Shown here: positions 42,090 through 53,969 of the stretch, one piece after another
Layout: every line of letters starts with the position of its first letter
Position numbering within the stretch: the first letter of the stretch is position 1
Assembly: GCA_963942565.1 (NCBI GenBank)
Contig: OZ012687.1
Span: forward strand, 12,333,079-12,397,078
Reading direction: 5' to 3'
Length of the DNA: 64,000 nucleotides
Origin: Maea johnstoni
Lineage: Eukaryota; Annelida; Polychaeta; Spionida; Magelonidae
Program-made: the position numbers and the translations under genes
The notes under the pieces: model-generated
Told to the model about the DNA's origin: nothing
Databases searched by the model: none
What the model saw: the letters and a program-made list of their open reading frames with translations, nothing else

Positions 42090-42300
42090 GTTATCATCAT
42101 CATTTACATCATCATCATCATCACAACTATCATCGTCACCACCATCATCTTCATCATGTTCATTATCATCATCATCATAACCAACATCACCCTCACCATC
42201 ACTTTCATCATTTCCATCATCTTATCATAATCATCATCAATATAATCCATATCACCATTAAAATAACCACCACAATTGACATTACCCTAAACACCATCAT
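42090..42300. repeat. (ATC)n-rich tract
   Basis: Imperfect CATCATCAT/CACCATCA run of about 180 bp, 215 bp upstream of the PDZ1a exon. Confidence 0.9.
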
Positions 42301-42865
42301 TATTGTCATCCCTGTACGACTAACATATCAGCAATCACAATTACAAAATACAAGCAATTTCATATTTACACAGCATCAATGTTTCCCAAAAATACCATTT
42401 TTGACAACTATTACTGACATTATCCAAACCACATTTTTTTACAGCCCGGTCTCTCTCTGGTCCAGTTGCGGCTATCATCACGTTTCCCACACTAATTTCT
42501 TAAAGCAGAAGCAGCTGAGGCTTAGCACCGTTCTGCTAATAGGTTTAAGTGGGAGCACATGGCACAAGCCACATTCTCCCACTTCTTTAGGTACTGCTCT
42601 CCACAAATATGATGAAAGCTCACCGTTTTTCTCCGTTTTCATATCCCAAATGAAATTTCAAAGAAAATACAACCAAAATGTACCCTGAACATAACAAAAT
42701 GTGCACCAGAGAGAAAATCTGGAACTTTGGCCTGGAAAACCTAGAAACAATATATGAAAAATAGAAACATGGTAAATATAATTTTTGATGTACAAAAATA
42801 AAATAAGTGGATAAAGTCATATACAGTCTGAGTAAACTCAAAATGGGTGCTAGTCTAACAAGGAT
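42300..42865. other. No gene seen
   Basis: Unique-looking sequence. I looked here for the missing first part of PDZ1 on the minus strand and did not find it. Confidence 0.45.
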
Positions 42866-42868
42866 TCA

Positions 42869-43057
42869 CTTAAGTTCCTGTAACCCTACCCTAACAAGTT
42901 TTTATTCAAAAAAATCCATACCCCAAAGTTTTAACCGCCCTCCCAACTCCCAATCAACGTAAAACATGCATAAAACACACATTTTCTTTACAGACCTACC
43001 TACCCTATTTTTTTCTGGACCATTACAGGAAACAAACAAAATTTTTTCTAGGCCTGA
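42869..43057. mobile_element. Family C MITE, left end truncated
   Basis: AAGTTCCTGTAACCCTACCC at the left, TTACAGGAAACAAACAAAAT and CTAGGCCTGA at the right. Confidence 0.72.
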
Positions 43058-43318
43058 TGATACAAAGGAAAACATTTACTCATGTTGTTTTTTTTGGTTT
43101 GTAGTAGTCTTCTAAAGAGTGGTTAATTTCAACTGTAGGCTATGGTACCTAGCTAAACATTTTCACTTGGAAGCTGGTCAGACCAATTGTGCTATTTGTT
43201 CCTAAGTGAAAGACACATAGGAATAAACAGAGGGAGTAAGAGACCAACTTCTCTTTATTCATCTTTTTTAGCCGTGAGTGCTCAGCCCATGGAAATCATA
43301 ATGTCAACAAGATCAATT

Positions 43319-43319
43319 A

Positions 43320-43351
<32 letters not shown>

Positions 43352-44153
43352 ATATGATGAGAAAGCAAAGCTTTATATGCTCGCGCAGCTCGATGATATT
43401 TCTGCATTCCCCTTCAAATGCAGTCACAAAGTGTGTGTTATTGTTATCCGTGACGTCATTCTTTACTTAAACTTCGCTGAAACATATTGGAAGCCCCTTC
43501 ATATGAGCTTCATATTTGTGCAATAACCACACACAGTATGCGTTAGCGATTGACCGAAAATATGGCATAAAAATTACTACGACTTCAACCTGTTGCAAAA
43601 TCGTCATTTCACGACAGATTTCATCTAGAATTAAGAGACATGTAGAATTTTTTGTGGCGGTTGTAGCAATTTAAACTGCATTGAAATCGATTCACGGAAA
43701 GATGAGTAAAGTCATTTTTACCGTGAACATCGAAGTTACGACTTTGGAATACGCGGAATTCCATCGTAACATGACGTCATTTCAATACGTCAGCATTTGT
43801 CGCACGTGAGCATGTATGTTTCAGTTGTTGCATAGTTCGGCGTGTGTTGCACGATAGTCGGCGACCAAGACGCTATTTTGACACAATTTAAAGGAAACAA
43901 TCCAAATTTATTATTTGATTAAGAAATATTTAAAACATGAAACGATCTGGCGGCAAAATGTGCTCTTAAAGCAAAAAGTTATGCTCATTTTTCCGAGGTA
44001 ATCGAGCGAGCGAGCCCGACGAGAGACGAACAGACAGACGTCAACACCAAAAATCCTGCCATAGTGTGTATCCTGCCATTAGGCATTACACTATATATAT
44101 ACCGTAAATGCTCGCTACGCTGAGCCGGCCTAACGGCCGACTCACTACGCGAG

Positions 44154-44192
<39 letters not shown>
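43319..44192. mobile_element. ~800-bp CpG-rich insertion between two (ACT)n tracts
   Basis: ACT/TAC repeats at 43,319-43,351 and 44,150-44,192 bracket a sequence richer in CpG than its surroundings. It has GCTCGCGCAG near the left end and a 44-bp palindrome at the right (44,110-44,153; GCTCGCTACGCTGAGCCGGC against GCCGACTCACTACGCGAGC). Two TGACGTCA words lie at 43,451 and 43,772. No ORF. It could be a transposon inserted in a microsatellite or an element that carries the repeats. Confidence 0.45.
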
Positions 44193-44193
<1 letters not shown>

Positions 44194-44194
44194 C

Positions 44195-44246
44195 ACTAAT
44201 AATAATAATAATAATAAAAATAATAATAATAATAACAAAATTTAAA

Positions 44247-44279
<33 letters not shown>

Positions 44280-44304
44280 AATAATGATAATAATAATAAT
44301 GATG

Positions 44305-44337
<33 letters not shown>

Positions 44338-44372
44338 TTAATAATAATAATATTAATAATAATAATAATAAA
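44195..44372. repeat. (AAT)n microsatellite, impure
   Basis: AATAATAAT with GAT and TATTA interruptions, directly after the second ACT tract. Confidence 0.92.
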
Positions 44373-44558
44373 GATAATAGGACAATTTAACTAACTATTT
44401 CTATTTTGATTGGTTTTAAGTTCAGTTGTGCATCCTACACATTTTAAAGTGTTCAGGTACCCCTGTTTTTTCTTTTACTTTAACCTTTTACTTTCCTCTA
44501 TTCCATCTTAAAGTATGAACATTGTCTTAAGTTATCATATTTGTAAAACATGCATGTA

Positions 44559-44750
<192 letters not shown>

Positions 44751-44754
44751 CAAT

Positions 44755-45245
44755 AAACTATATACATATCCAGTCAGTCACAATGAAATGTTTTTGCTGC
44801 AAACTAAACAGTATGATTAATAGTAGTTTCTGGTAATGGCCGTTATGTTTGAATAATGCTTCCCCAAAGGGGCGCCGTGTGACGCCGCGTCTCCCAAGGG
44901 CGTAGCTTACCTGGATGAGGAGGATGCTCCTGAGACAGGTGTCTAAATATTTCATCCCAAGCCACGGGGAATGTCAGGCTTAGCTAACTTATTATAGGGA
45001 TAACCAGCACAGCTTACACATACCTTAGAGAAGCTGCAGTCAGGCTTGGCATATTTTCAGAATATATATGTTATCACTTAATATCTTTTTTAAACCAGAT
45101 TAACCCAAACATCCCAAGAGTGGTCTGTTATGCTTAAAAAGGCTGCAGTATAGTAATGAGGGCATCTGTCATTCATTTTAGATATCATTTACCATATTAA
45201 CCAATGCATCCCTTAACTATGGTAGTCTTAGAAAACCTACAGAAT
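44755..45245. other. No gene supported
   Basis: On the minus strand an ATG at 44,955 opens MKYLDTCLRSILLIQ up to a good donor (CCAG|GTAAGC at 44,923). It ends in phase 0 and therefore cannot join the phase-1 PDZ1a exon, so it is not taken as a GRIP first exon. Confidence 0.3.
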
Positions 45246-45250
45246 AGCTT

Positions 45251-45464
45251 CTAAACCCTTATGCTGCTGATGGCTAATTTGGCCAATACAAAATGATGCT
45301 AAAAACCTGAAAATGACTGGAAACCAGGCACATAGTACTCATCTGAGAGTACTCAATGAGATCTATCCAATGAATACCAACTTGACAGGGTTTTAAGATG
45401 GTTTTCAAAAATTGTTGCATCCATGCCCTTTGGACGAAAGTAGCCTTAGCATTGGAAGGATTAA
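45251..45464 (-). mobile_element. Family A MITE, reverse
   Basis: CTAAACCCTTATGCTGCTGA at the left, TTAGCATTGGAAGGATTAA at the right. Confidence 0.8.
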
Positions 45465-45544
45465 TATGGATGAGAATATATGTTTTATCCCCCTATATTT
45501 CATTAATGGATGAGGATCGAGCTTGAGCCATGCTTGAGCTAAGG

Positions 45545-45779
45545 TTAACCTTTTCATGCTTGTAAAGGCAAAAATGCCCTTTCACTTTTTTGTGATATCT
45601 TGATGACGGGAGCAAATTTTGATAAATAATTATAGGAAAAATGCTGATCAGCTTCCAACCTCACCCTCTTTCAAATATTTTGAGAATTCATGATTAATTT
45701 CTAAGTTATTTTCAAAAGTATATTCGATTCTGATCATTCCTAGTCCTGTTTAGGAGATCCCCAGGCATAAATGGATTAA
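45545..45779 (+). mobile_element. Family B MITE
   Basis: TTAACCTTTTCATGCTTGTA and CCAGGCATAAATGGATTAA; TTAA on both sides. Interior CCTCTTTCAAATATTTTGAG matches the copy at 63.7 kb. Confidence 0.8.
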
Positions 45780-46225
45780 AGAGATTTAAAAGAGAATCAT
45801 GACACAAGGATGGAAACCCTACTGAAAGGGCTGATAAACATACACAACACAAAACATTAACATTTTTACACATCATTCTGGTAAAAGCAATTAGTCAGTT
45901 CATTGATGTTGACATGTTCTGCCGAGAGAAAACACGGCGAATGTTAGTCTTCCCTCAACACAATTGGGCGAGACATGCAGTTCATCCCCGAGCGCTAACA
46001 CCTTTAGAATAATGAGTTCAACGACCTATTCATTTGCAGAGATACGAATCCGCGATTCTCCGAGGCGAGTGAGAGAGGGCGTGTGCATGCACCGGGATGC
46101 GGCATAAAACTCCCACCTCCACGCGATCCAATTATTGCCTTCCTAAACACACTAAATACATTCACCCTGGGAGAGCTGAAGGCTCAGGAATAATGACGAG
46201 GGGGATTTTTTCTTCTCCTCTATCA

Positions 46226-46439
46226 TTAACCCTTTCAAAGCTGAGACTACTTTCGTCCAAAGCACAAGAATGCTAAGATTTTTGAAAAGCATTCAAACCC
46301 TATCATGTTGGCATTCATTGGAATGCTCTCGCCGAGCATTCTCAGATGAGTACCCATTTGCCAGGGTTTTAGTCATTTATCGGTTTTTATTGCATATTTT
46401 TGCATTGGCCAAATTAGCCACCAGCAGCATAAGGGTTAA
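46226..46439 (+). mobile_element. Family A MITE, well preserved
   Basis: TTAACCCTTTCAAAGCTGAG and CCACCAGCAGCATAAGGGTTAA; TTAA on both sides, no internal loss. Confidence 0.88.
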
Positions 46440-46599
46440 CCCCTGAGTACAGAAAGTGCATAAGGTGCCCTGTACCCCTAAGAGCACAAATATGTGGCAA
46501 ACAAGGACATCCAGTCTTGTACATATCGCAGTGAAATTTCCCTTCCAATATCTGAGAAGAATGTCTTAATTAATAGCCAACTTTGATACTGATTTTCAC

Positions 46600-46800
46600 A
46601 GTACTTACCAAGGCAATTTGAACAATTTCTGTTGAACGCTTTTTCACGTTTGTTGAACACCATTTCTTTTCTTCTGTTAAACACTTTTTTTCAACTGTTT
46701 CTATTGAACACCTTTTCACCTGTCTGTTGAACACTTATTTGAATATTTATTTCATCTGTTCTTGTTGAACATCTATTTCACCTGTTTTGTGCTGAATACT
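46600..46800. repeat. Short degenerate repeat of TGTTGAACAC words
   Basis: About seven loose units of 25-35 bp containing (T/C)GTT(A/G)AACA(C/T) followed by TTTTC or TATTT. Confidence 0.6.
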
Positions 46801-47039
46801 TTTCTTTTCGCTTTTGCATGTTTACCATAGTAAACCTCAATCACACTTTTCTCTTATGCAGGTTGATCCTGCAGGTGTTTTTTATATATATAAGCGATTC
46901 AGCACACTAGATACCTCGATGGATATCCTTCTAGCTCTCAGATTCATCTTGGCTGTTTTGACAGTTTCCTTGCTGAATGATACATGGCAAGCCGTGCGTC
47001 GTGGAGGAGGCATCTATAGGAGTGTTTATCTGGGCACTG

Positions 47040-47303
47040 TGCCAAATATGCTGGTGAAATCTACTTATAACATCATACCTAGACACCCTTAGACCAGACT
47101 TAACCCTTCTAATGCTAAGGCCACTTTCGTCCAAAGCATAATTTTCTTTAGGATGCAAAGATTTTTGAAACCCCCAAATATGCTCGTGAAATCTACTTAC
47201 AACATCATACCTAGACACCCTTAGACCAGATTTAACCCTTCTAATGCTAAGGCTATGTTGGTCCAAAGCACAAGGATGCAAAGATTTTTGAAACCCATCT
47301 AAA
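47040..47303. repeat. 132-bp tandem duplication across the start of a family A MITE
   Basis: CCAAATATGCT(G/C)GTGAAATC, then CTACTTA(T/C)AACATCATACCTAG and the first 50 bases of the MITE occur twice in a row. The first MITE start is therefore an orphan fragment and the second continues to 47,450. Confidence 0.85.
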
Positions 47304-47450
47304 CTCTGTTATGTTGGTATTCATTGGATAGCTCTAGTTGAGCACTCTCATATGAGTACCCATGTGCCAGGGCTTCAGTCAATTTTTGAGTTTTTTTTGC
47401 ATCATTTTGTATTGGCCAAATTAGCCACCAGCAGCATTTATAAGGGTTTA
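47232..47450 (+). mobile_element. Family A MITE
   Basis: TTAACCCTTCTAATGCTAAG to CCACCAGCAGCATTTATAAGGGTTTA, with a short insertion (TTTA) near the right end. Confidence 0.85.
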
Positions 47451-47816
47451 TGTACACCATAGTGACATCTAGGTAAAGGAGACTACTGGACCCATAGTGT
47501 GAGTGTATTTAAATTGAAATATTTATCACTAAGTGTACCTCAAGCTATGCTTCAGGCTTACTATCCATCACCAGTCACCAGGCTATATATCACAAATGTT
47601 GCAAGTGATACTATTTGAGAATTTCCACACATATTTCAAAACCTGTACTTGCACTTTAAGTGTGGTTAAAATCTTTTTACTAATAGTTCTCTGTCAGGTT
47701 CATCTCAGTGTCGTAGATATAATTATCACCAATATACCACCTATTAAAACTAATAATAATACAACTGAAATCAATATCCATGATACATTGAGTACTTCAA
47801 GTTGGATACTGGAATT

Positions 47817-47860
47817 AACCCTTTCAATGCTGAGGCTACTTTCGTCCAAACCTTTCAATT
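47817..47860 (+). mobile_element. Family A MITE, 5' fragment
   Basis: TTAACCCTTTCAATGCTGAG and ACTTTCGTCCAAACC, after which the family sequence stops; the CT tract begins shortly beyond. Confidence 0.75.
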
Positions 47861-47874
47861 GCATGCTGGATGAA

Positions 47875-47930
47875 GATGTCCCTCTCTCTCCCTGCCTCTG
47901 TCTACGTATGTCTGTCTTTCTTCTCTCTCT

Positions 47931-48007
<77 letters not shown>

Positions 48008-48012
48008 TCTCT
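47875..48012. repeat. (CT)n microsatellite
   Basis: About 70 bp of pure CT (47,938-48,003) with shorter CT-rich flanks. Confidence 0.95.
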
Positions 48013-48105
48013 CATTTTATGCCTAGAGTTAGGAGTGCTGTTTAGAGCTCCCTTCACCCATTCCAGGTCAGAGTTCTTCTTTAAAGCTGCCAAGCATTTA
48101 AGCAT

Positions 48106-48397
48106 AAAGGTATTTGGTTTACAGTCTAGTATCCACCTAAATGTTCACACGACCTTCCTTCCACACACAGAAACCATTTCTATTCCCTGAGGGATATTCC
48201 AGAGCAGCTGGCAGCATATAGCGCACAAACTCTAAGCACTGCCTTATTGATGCTAGGTACCCATTTTGCAGCTGGGTAGACTGAGGCAATATGGAATAAA
48301 CTGTCTTGCCCAAGAACAGACCAAAGTGCCCGGCCGTAAATTGAACCAGCAATCTACTGATAACTAGTCCGACACCTAACCAACTGAGCTACTTTGT
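48106..48397 (-). mobile_element. tRNA-derived SINE (family S), full length
   Basis: On the minus strand: A box TAGCTCAGTTGGTTAGGTG, anticodon-region TCGGACTAGTTATCAGTAG, B box TGGTTCAATTTACGG, then a body shared with 54.0 and 57.6 kb (GACAGTTTATTCCATATTGC, CTGCCAGCTGCTCTGGAATA) ending in AAACCAAATACCTTT. Confidence 0.85.
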
Positions 48398-48439
48398 CCC
48401 CTATAACAATTTCTGGTGGGGATTCTGAGCATTACAAGG

Positions 48440-48693
48440 TTAACCCATTCAAGATTGAGAGATTTTTTTCTCATTTTGTTTAATCAGGATTTATGGCAAT
48501 TGTGAGTTTGTGACTAATAACCTGGAAATAAACACTTATTCAACAAAATATTTAAAGGACAGTTGTTGGCAGTATTCTGGACTACATTTATCCTTCAAAT
48601 ATTACCCGAACTTCGATTTTCCCAGAAATATTTCAGAAAGTCTGAAATTTTCTCTAGCTTCTTTTGTTGGCTGCTTCGAGTATTAATGGGTTA
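48440..48693 (+). mobile_element. Family B MITE
   Basis: TTAACCCATTCAAGATTGAG at the left, TCGAGTATTAATGGGTTAG at the right. TTAA kept at the left and changed to TTAG at the right. Confidence 0.75.
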
Positions 48694-48944
48694 GGTAGGG
48701 TGTCCATATAAGAGGAGGGTTACATGGAGCCATCCTCAGGTTACTTATTACTTATATCTGTCCTACCCTGCCGTGGCACCCCCAGCGAGGACCGCTGGCT
48801 TTCCACATCACTAAAAGATCAGAACCTGAGACCTGCCGTTTATCTTGCTTCTACAGACAAGCTGGGAATTTCCACATGTCATCCAGTAGGGTAGCCAGCA
48901 CTACCCCTCTCAAAGTGCCGGCAACTTTCTGCATGGTACCTAGC

Positions 48945-49165
48945 CTAGCTACAAGGCTCTACTCTGTTTTTACTTATATATAAATACCTGCACCTATACT
49001 ACATAGGGACTTGTGGCCTACTGTTTGCCATTTAGTTCACACAATTGCCACTCGAGGGATAGTAGTGGAAGTTCCAACTGACCTCCTAGTATACCGCAGT
49101 GCCATGTATCCACAAGGGAGGACATTTAAATATGGCCTTGGAGGCAGGCTACATGTTACCAAGAC
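48945..49165. repeat. Interspersed repeat, inverse copy of 28.4-28.77 kb
   Basis: TATATAAATACCTGCACCTA, GGGACTTGTGGCCTACTGTT and CACAATTGCCAC are the reverse complement of words in the 28.5 kb repeat. Here the unit is present once. Confidence 0.75.
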
Positions 49166-49231
49166 TAGCTCTTTTCTATTCCTTAACTACCTTTTTCTGT
49201 TCCTCCTCCTGTATGCTCAAGTGGTAGTCTC

Positions 49232-49417
49232 TTAACCCTTCCAATACTGAGGTCAACTTTTGTCCAAAGCACAAGGTGGACACGAGTTGGTATTCATTAG
49301 ATAGCTCTCACTGAGTTCCCTCAGATGAGCACCCATTTGCCAGGGTTTCAGACATTTTTCAGCTTTTTCGCATCATTTTGTACTGACAAAATTAGCCACC
49401 AGCAGCATAAGGGTTAA
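49232..49417 (+). mobile_element. Family A MITE, internally deleted
   Basis: TTAACCCTTCCAATACTGAG and CCACCAGCAGCATAAGGGTTAA with TTAA on both sides. The AAAGATTTTTGAAAACCATC segment is missing. Confidence 0.85.
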
Positions 49418-49419
49418 GG

Positions 49420-50305
49420 TCAAAATATATGTTGCCACTGGGTTCATCACTCATCTCTTTTATTCTTACCTGTACATTCTGCTACATACTGCAGTGGTAG
49501 TTTCTGAGGCTAAGTACAGAGGGAGCCAGAGGAGCTCATTTACTTTCTATTCTTATCTTACTTCATGCCCAAAAAGGTTTCCTAAGGTCAACATAGATCT
49601 CACTAGGTGAAGTCACCAATATACATCAGCAGAAACTGCTACCGAGGACAGGCAATAACTTGTGTCATGTCACCTGTTGCTCAAAACTAATAGAAATAAC
49701 TAAATCAAGATAAATTGACTGTGATTTATTGTGAATTCTCAAGGCATGAAAGAGGGTAACTCAACAATAAGTTCAGAATAGAATAGGTCACAGTAAGTTG
49801 CTAATTAAGCTACAGAGAAATTGTTATGTTAAGTGTAATCAGAGACATGGATTAATAGACATCTCTGGTGTAATGAGTAACTTATTCAATTATTCTTTTG
49901 AAAAATATGACTAAAAAAATGAATTGTATACATATGTATGAGAGGGGGGGGGGGGGTGGTGGTATTATATACCTTCTCCCTCTTCATAAGGCCTTAAGGC
50001 TGGGGAGATAATATTAACTTCCCAAAAGCACCTGGGCACTTTGAGAATACATGGGTCATATCTACGTTCCAATGGCCTACCCTTATTTGCGGAGTGATAG
50101 ACCCAGACTGTGTCTTTCCCCATTTGGTGAAAAGACCTGTGGTCTGTCTTGGCAGCCAGGGAGGGAATTCTTTCATAGCACCCAGGAAGGAGCTTATCTG
50201 GCAGAAACATGGCAAATTCAAGGCAATCTGCCAGTAAAATGACAAGCAACAGAGGGAGGAAAGAGTTTGGAATGCAGAATTTGTCAGCATTATCATCATC
50301 ACCAT
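49420..50305. other. No gene seen
   Basis: Unique-looking sequence with a G run at 49,945-49,956. The ORFs on both strands at 49,965-50,250 overlap each other and show no homology. Confidence 0.45.
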
Positions 50306-50307
50306 AT

Positions 50308-50475
50308 AATCTCTGTCTCTGTCTGTCTGTCTGTCTGTCTGTCTCTGTCTCTGTCTCTCTCTCTCCCCCCCTCTATGTATGTCTGTCCATCTCTGTCTGT
50401 CTTTCAGTCTCTCTGTCTCTGTCTCTGTCTCTGTCTCTCTCTGTCTCTCTCTGTCTCTCTCTCTCTCTCTCAATT
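50308..50475. repeat. (CTGT)n/(CT)n microsatellite
   Basis: CTGTCTGTCTGTCTGT followed by CTCTGTCTCTCT blocks, about 165 bp. Confidence 0.95.
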
Positions 50476-51090
50476 TTCTGTATCAATCTTCTATCTCTCT
50501 ATGACTTAATCATCCACATTTCCCATGATAGAGCAGTCAGTGGAACCCCTAAAGACTATTTGACTATTGGGGCCAGCACCTAATCTAGAAAGGTCTTGAA
50601 CAACATGGTAAACATACTAAAAAATACAATTGTCCAGGTTTTTAATGATGAGCATTCAATTTAAAGGCCGAAACAAACCAATTTCCCCCCTCCCTCTGTA
50701 TATAAACAAACAGACCAATCAGCTACCAGATTGAGGAAGTTGTTTTCTTGGTTGAACCTGGACAGGTCTGTTAAGATGCCACACATAAAAGCGCCATAAA
50801 TATTTCACACTCCGCGCTCCTCTTTTTTCCCCCTGGTCTAATCAGAGACGCAATAGCCTCAGCCGACTTTGGCAGAAATTGCCAAATTCATCACCGAGAT
50901 CCGATTGCTAGTGGAATGGATTTACCTCATCTCAACGAGAACTTAACACTTACAAAATGAACTACTAACACCCAGGGATAGAGCCACAAGCGATGGACAT
51001 ACCGTAACTCATGAATGCCAACAGTGGCCAAAAGGAGCCTGATGAGCCCAAGATTTCAATGAGACGTATCAGGTTAAAGCACTGTACTGT

Positions 51091-51444
51091 GAGGGCTCAA
51101 CATTAAGAAAAAAATTCATAAGCCCAGCAGGGCTAGTTGCCGTAACTTTTACTAGCCCTGATATATTTTTGCTAGCCCTGATATTAATGACAACTTTTTT
51201 CAAATCGTGACTACTGTTGATAACATAGCCTCTGTTGATACCATGAAAAGAATACAGTGTATTGTGTTAAATTGAGTTATATTATCATCCAGGTTTGCAG
51301 AGCCAAAGGAGGGTGTCATACTTTTTAAGTGCTGATATTCTAATTTTATATAGCCCCTCAGGGCTACTCACAAGTAGAATCTACTAGCCCTGTCTTTCAA
51401 TAACTAGCCCAGGGCTACGGGGCTAGCCTTAATGTTGCGCCCTG
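51091..51444. mobile_element. MITE with GAGGGCTCAACATTAAG ends
   Basis: GGGCTCAACATTAAG at the left and CTTAATGTTGCGCCC at the right are inverted copies with one mismatch. TAGCCCTG-type words recur in opposite orientation in both halves (AGCAGGGCTAG, CTAGCCCAGGGCTA). Flanks GCACTGTA and GCACTTTA might be a damaged 8-bp duplication, which would suggest hAT. Confidence 0.7.
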
Positions 51445-51590
51445 GCACTTTAGGGAAAAGGATTTAAAGGGAGAGTATTATTCAGAACCCTACCAACAAC
51501 TCACTTTTTCAAATATTTCAAGGTATTCCTAAGATAATGTCAAATGTTTCGTTGAACTAGGTACAATTTAAACATTCTGGAAACCCCTCC

Positions 51591-51787
51591 TCACCCTACC
51601 AATGCTGAGACTACTTTTGTCCAAACATATGGACGCAAAGATATTTGAAAACCATCTAAACCCTGTCATGTTGGTATTCAGTGGATAGCTCTCGCCGAGT
51701 ACTCTCATATGTGGGTTTCAATAATTTTCAGGTTTTTTGCATAATCTTGTATCGGCCACATTTAGCCACCAGCAGCATAAGGGTTAA
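51591..51787 (+). mobile_element. Family A MITE
   Basis: TCACCCTACCAATGCTGAGA at the left, TTAGCCACCAGCAGCATAAG then GGTTAA at the right. Partly deleted in the ATGAGTACCCATTTGCC region. Confidence 0.75.
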
Positions 51788-52139
51788 GCATGAATAGGTT
51801 AATCAATTCATGCTTATAGAGCGGCACACCCTCATATGGGGTCTCCTGGATATAATTTACTTATGGCAATACTGTTGCAATGAGGAAAATCGCTAGAAGA
51901 GCTTGTCTCTCATATTCCTCTTATTTATTCCATCTATTCCAATTTATTGCCTTAATCACAATATTTGGTGTCTCATTAATTATTACCATGACTATATCAG
52001 TGTGCTAACCAGGAAACTAACATCAAAACTTTTATCATTATTAGCAGGCCAGTCATTAGAAGCAGCAGAAACTCCTAAAACTGCTTTATTGTCTACCCTG
52101 TAAAACCAAAATGACCCCTCCTCCTCAATGCCAATTAAG

Positions 52140-52680
52140 GGCAACTGGTGCAATAAAGCATGCATGCCTGTCTCTTGGTAACCAATAAAACATACATAAC
52201 AATATCCTTGGCAGAAGTCTTAACACTTCCAATGCTGAGGCTACTTTCATCCAAAGCACAAGGACGCAAATATTTTTGAAAACCACTAAACCCTATCACG
52301 TTGGTTTTCATTGGAAAGATCTCACTATGAGTACCCATGTGCTAAGGTTTAATTCAATCATTTTTCGGGTTTTTTGCATCAGGTATAGGTATTTTCTATG
52401 CATAATATCTATTCAAATTCAAAAATCATATCTGTACAGTAATTCTAGATTTTTCAAACTGTTTATGACGGGTAACGAGATACAGGTGCATAAAGCAAGC
52501 ATGCCTGTCTCTTGGTAACCAATAAAACATACATAACAATATCTTCAGCAGTAGTCTCGATACCCATTAGGTCTCTACTCTGCATGATATCTGTTCAAAT
52601 TCCAAAGCTATACCTGTACAATATTTTTACATTTTTATATTTGTGTATGACAGGTAACGAGATACAGGTGATGTATTTTA
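52140..52680. repeat. Two-copy tandem duplication, first copy holding a MITE
   Basis: GCATGCCTGTCTCTTGGTAA, CCAATAAAACATACATAACA and GGTAACGAGATACAGGTG occur in both copies (52,163 and 52,500 onward). In the first copy a family A MITE (52,220-52,382) lies between AGTCT and the TATTCAAATTC segment; the second copy is uninterrupted there. Confidence 0.85.
52220..52382 (+). mobile_element. Family A MITE, right end truncated
   Basis: TTAACACTTCCAATGCTGAG at the left; the element stops at TTTTTTGCATCA and lacks the right terminal repeat. Confidence 0.78.
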
Positions 52681-52959
52681 CCTGTGTTAGCTCTGAGATG
52701 GCAGCAGTAAGCTTATACCATAGAGAAGTAGATTAAGCAGTATCAGGACACCATAACGCCCCCTAATATGCTGATTCTGTATGCAGCTGGCCTCCCGTGC
52801 ATGCTTTGTCAGTTTTACTGCTCTGCTGGGAGACGTCCAGGTTCATGTCCATGCATAGCAATGCTGCATTCATGGTGTGCCAGTGTGGGGAGAGTGAGGT
52901 TGGTGTGTGTGGGAGTATGCCCAAGACATCCATCATAGAATACCTCAGGTGTGAGGCAT

Positions 52960-53185
52960 TTAACCCACCTGTACATGTATTGTGGCTGTCAGCAGCCACA
53001 ATACATTTGTGATATCTTTTCGTGCAAATTTACATAGTTGGGAAAATATTCAAAGGAGAAATATTTCATAGAACAGTACCGACAACTCGCTTACTTATAT
53101 TTTGTAAAATCATCCTTTTATTGTCAAAAATACCATGTACCAAGATTAAAACTCTTAAAGGAACTCTTAAGCATTAATTAGTTAA
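52960..53185 (+). mobile_element. Family B MITE, diverged
   Basis: TTAACCCACCTGTACATG at the left; CTCTTAAGCATTAATTAGTTAAG at the right. The interior GGAGAAATATTTCATAGAAC and CAAAAATACCATGTACCAAG follow the family. Confidence 0.6.
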
Positions 53186-53401
53186 GTGTCTTTGCATAAC
53201 TATGAGAGGGCCAAGGAGGGAAGATCAGCAATATGATGCTGACATAGTTACAAAGACCAAGAGCCGAGACATGTTCAAGGTACAACAGGCACACATTTTC
53301 AATAAGTGATCCAGTGTTGAACAGTGGAAATAAACATTTTGACTCTCCTTAGTGCAAATGCCTCAATATCACAGTAACATGGGTGTCATCATATGGAACA
53401 A

Positions 53402-53619
53402 TTAATCCTTATGCTGCTGGGGGCTAATTTGACCAATACAATATGATGCAAAAATCTAAAAAAAAATGTCTGAAACCTGGGCATATGGGTACTCATCTGA
53501 GAGGACTCAGCGAGAGCTATCCAATGAATAGCAACATGACAGGGTTTAGATAGTTTTCAAAAATCTTTGCGTCATGAATGTGCTTTGGACAAAAGTAGCC
53601 TCAGCATTGGAATGGTTAA
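53402..53619 (-). mobile_element. Family A MITE, reverse
   Basis: TTAATCCTTATGCTGCTGGG and TCAGCATTGGAATGGTTAA; TTAA on both sides. Confidence 0.85.
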
Positions 53620-53969
53620 CAGTGCTTGTTATCTACAGGAATCATAAACATACTGAAGGTTCTTAACCCTTTTTATCAATAGCAGTGCAGCAGATTCTTT
53701 ATATTCAACAAGTGACTATCACTTGACCTAGCTATGTATTGTATTACAAGTATCCACATTGCTAACTTATAATGCTAAACTTTCTCTTTGGAAACATGTT
53801 TTAAATATCTGATGCAAAAAAAAAATGCCTACAGCATATAAATAAAAGGGTGTGAAGAATATTTCCTAGTAAATAAAGTCAATATCTAAAGTACAGAAAG
53901 TTAAAATGCAACAACTTGATTGAAGAACAATTGTCGTAACATGGGCCACTAAATGTTCGAAGGTTTAAA

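Noticed and set aside
44923-44955. MKYLDTCLRSILLIQ followed by a good donor, as a possible GRIP first exon
   Set aside because: It ends in phase 0, while PDZ1a needs a phase-1 partner; it has no resemblance to known GRIP N-termini.
48320-48397. tRNA gene on the minus strand
   Set aside because: A and B boxes are present, but there is no complete cloverleaf and the sequence continues into a SINE body shared with 57.6 kb.
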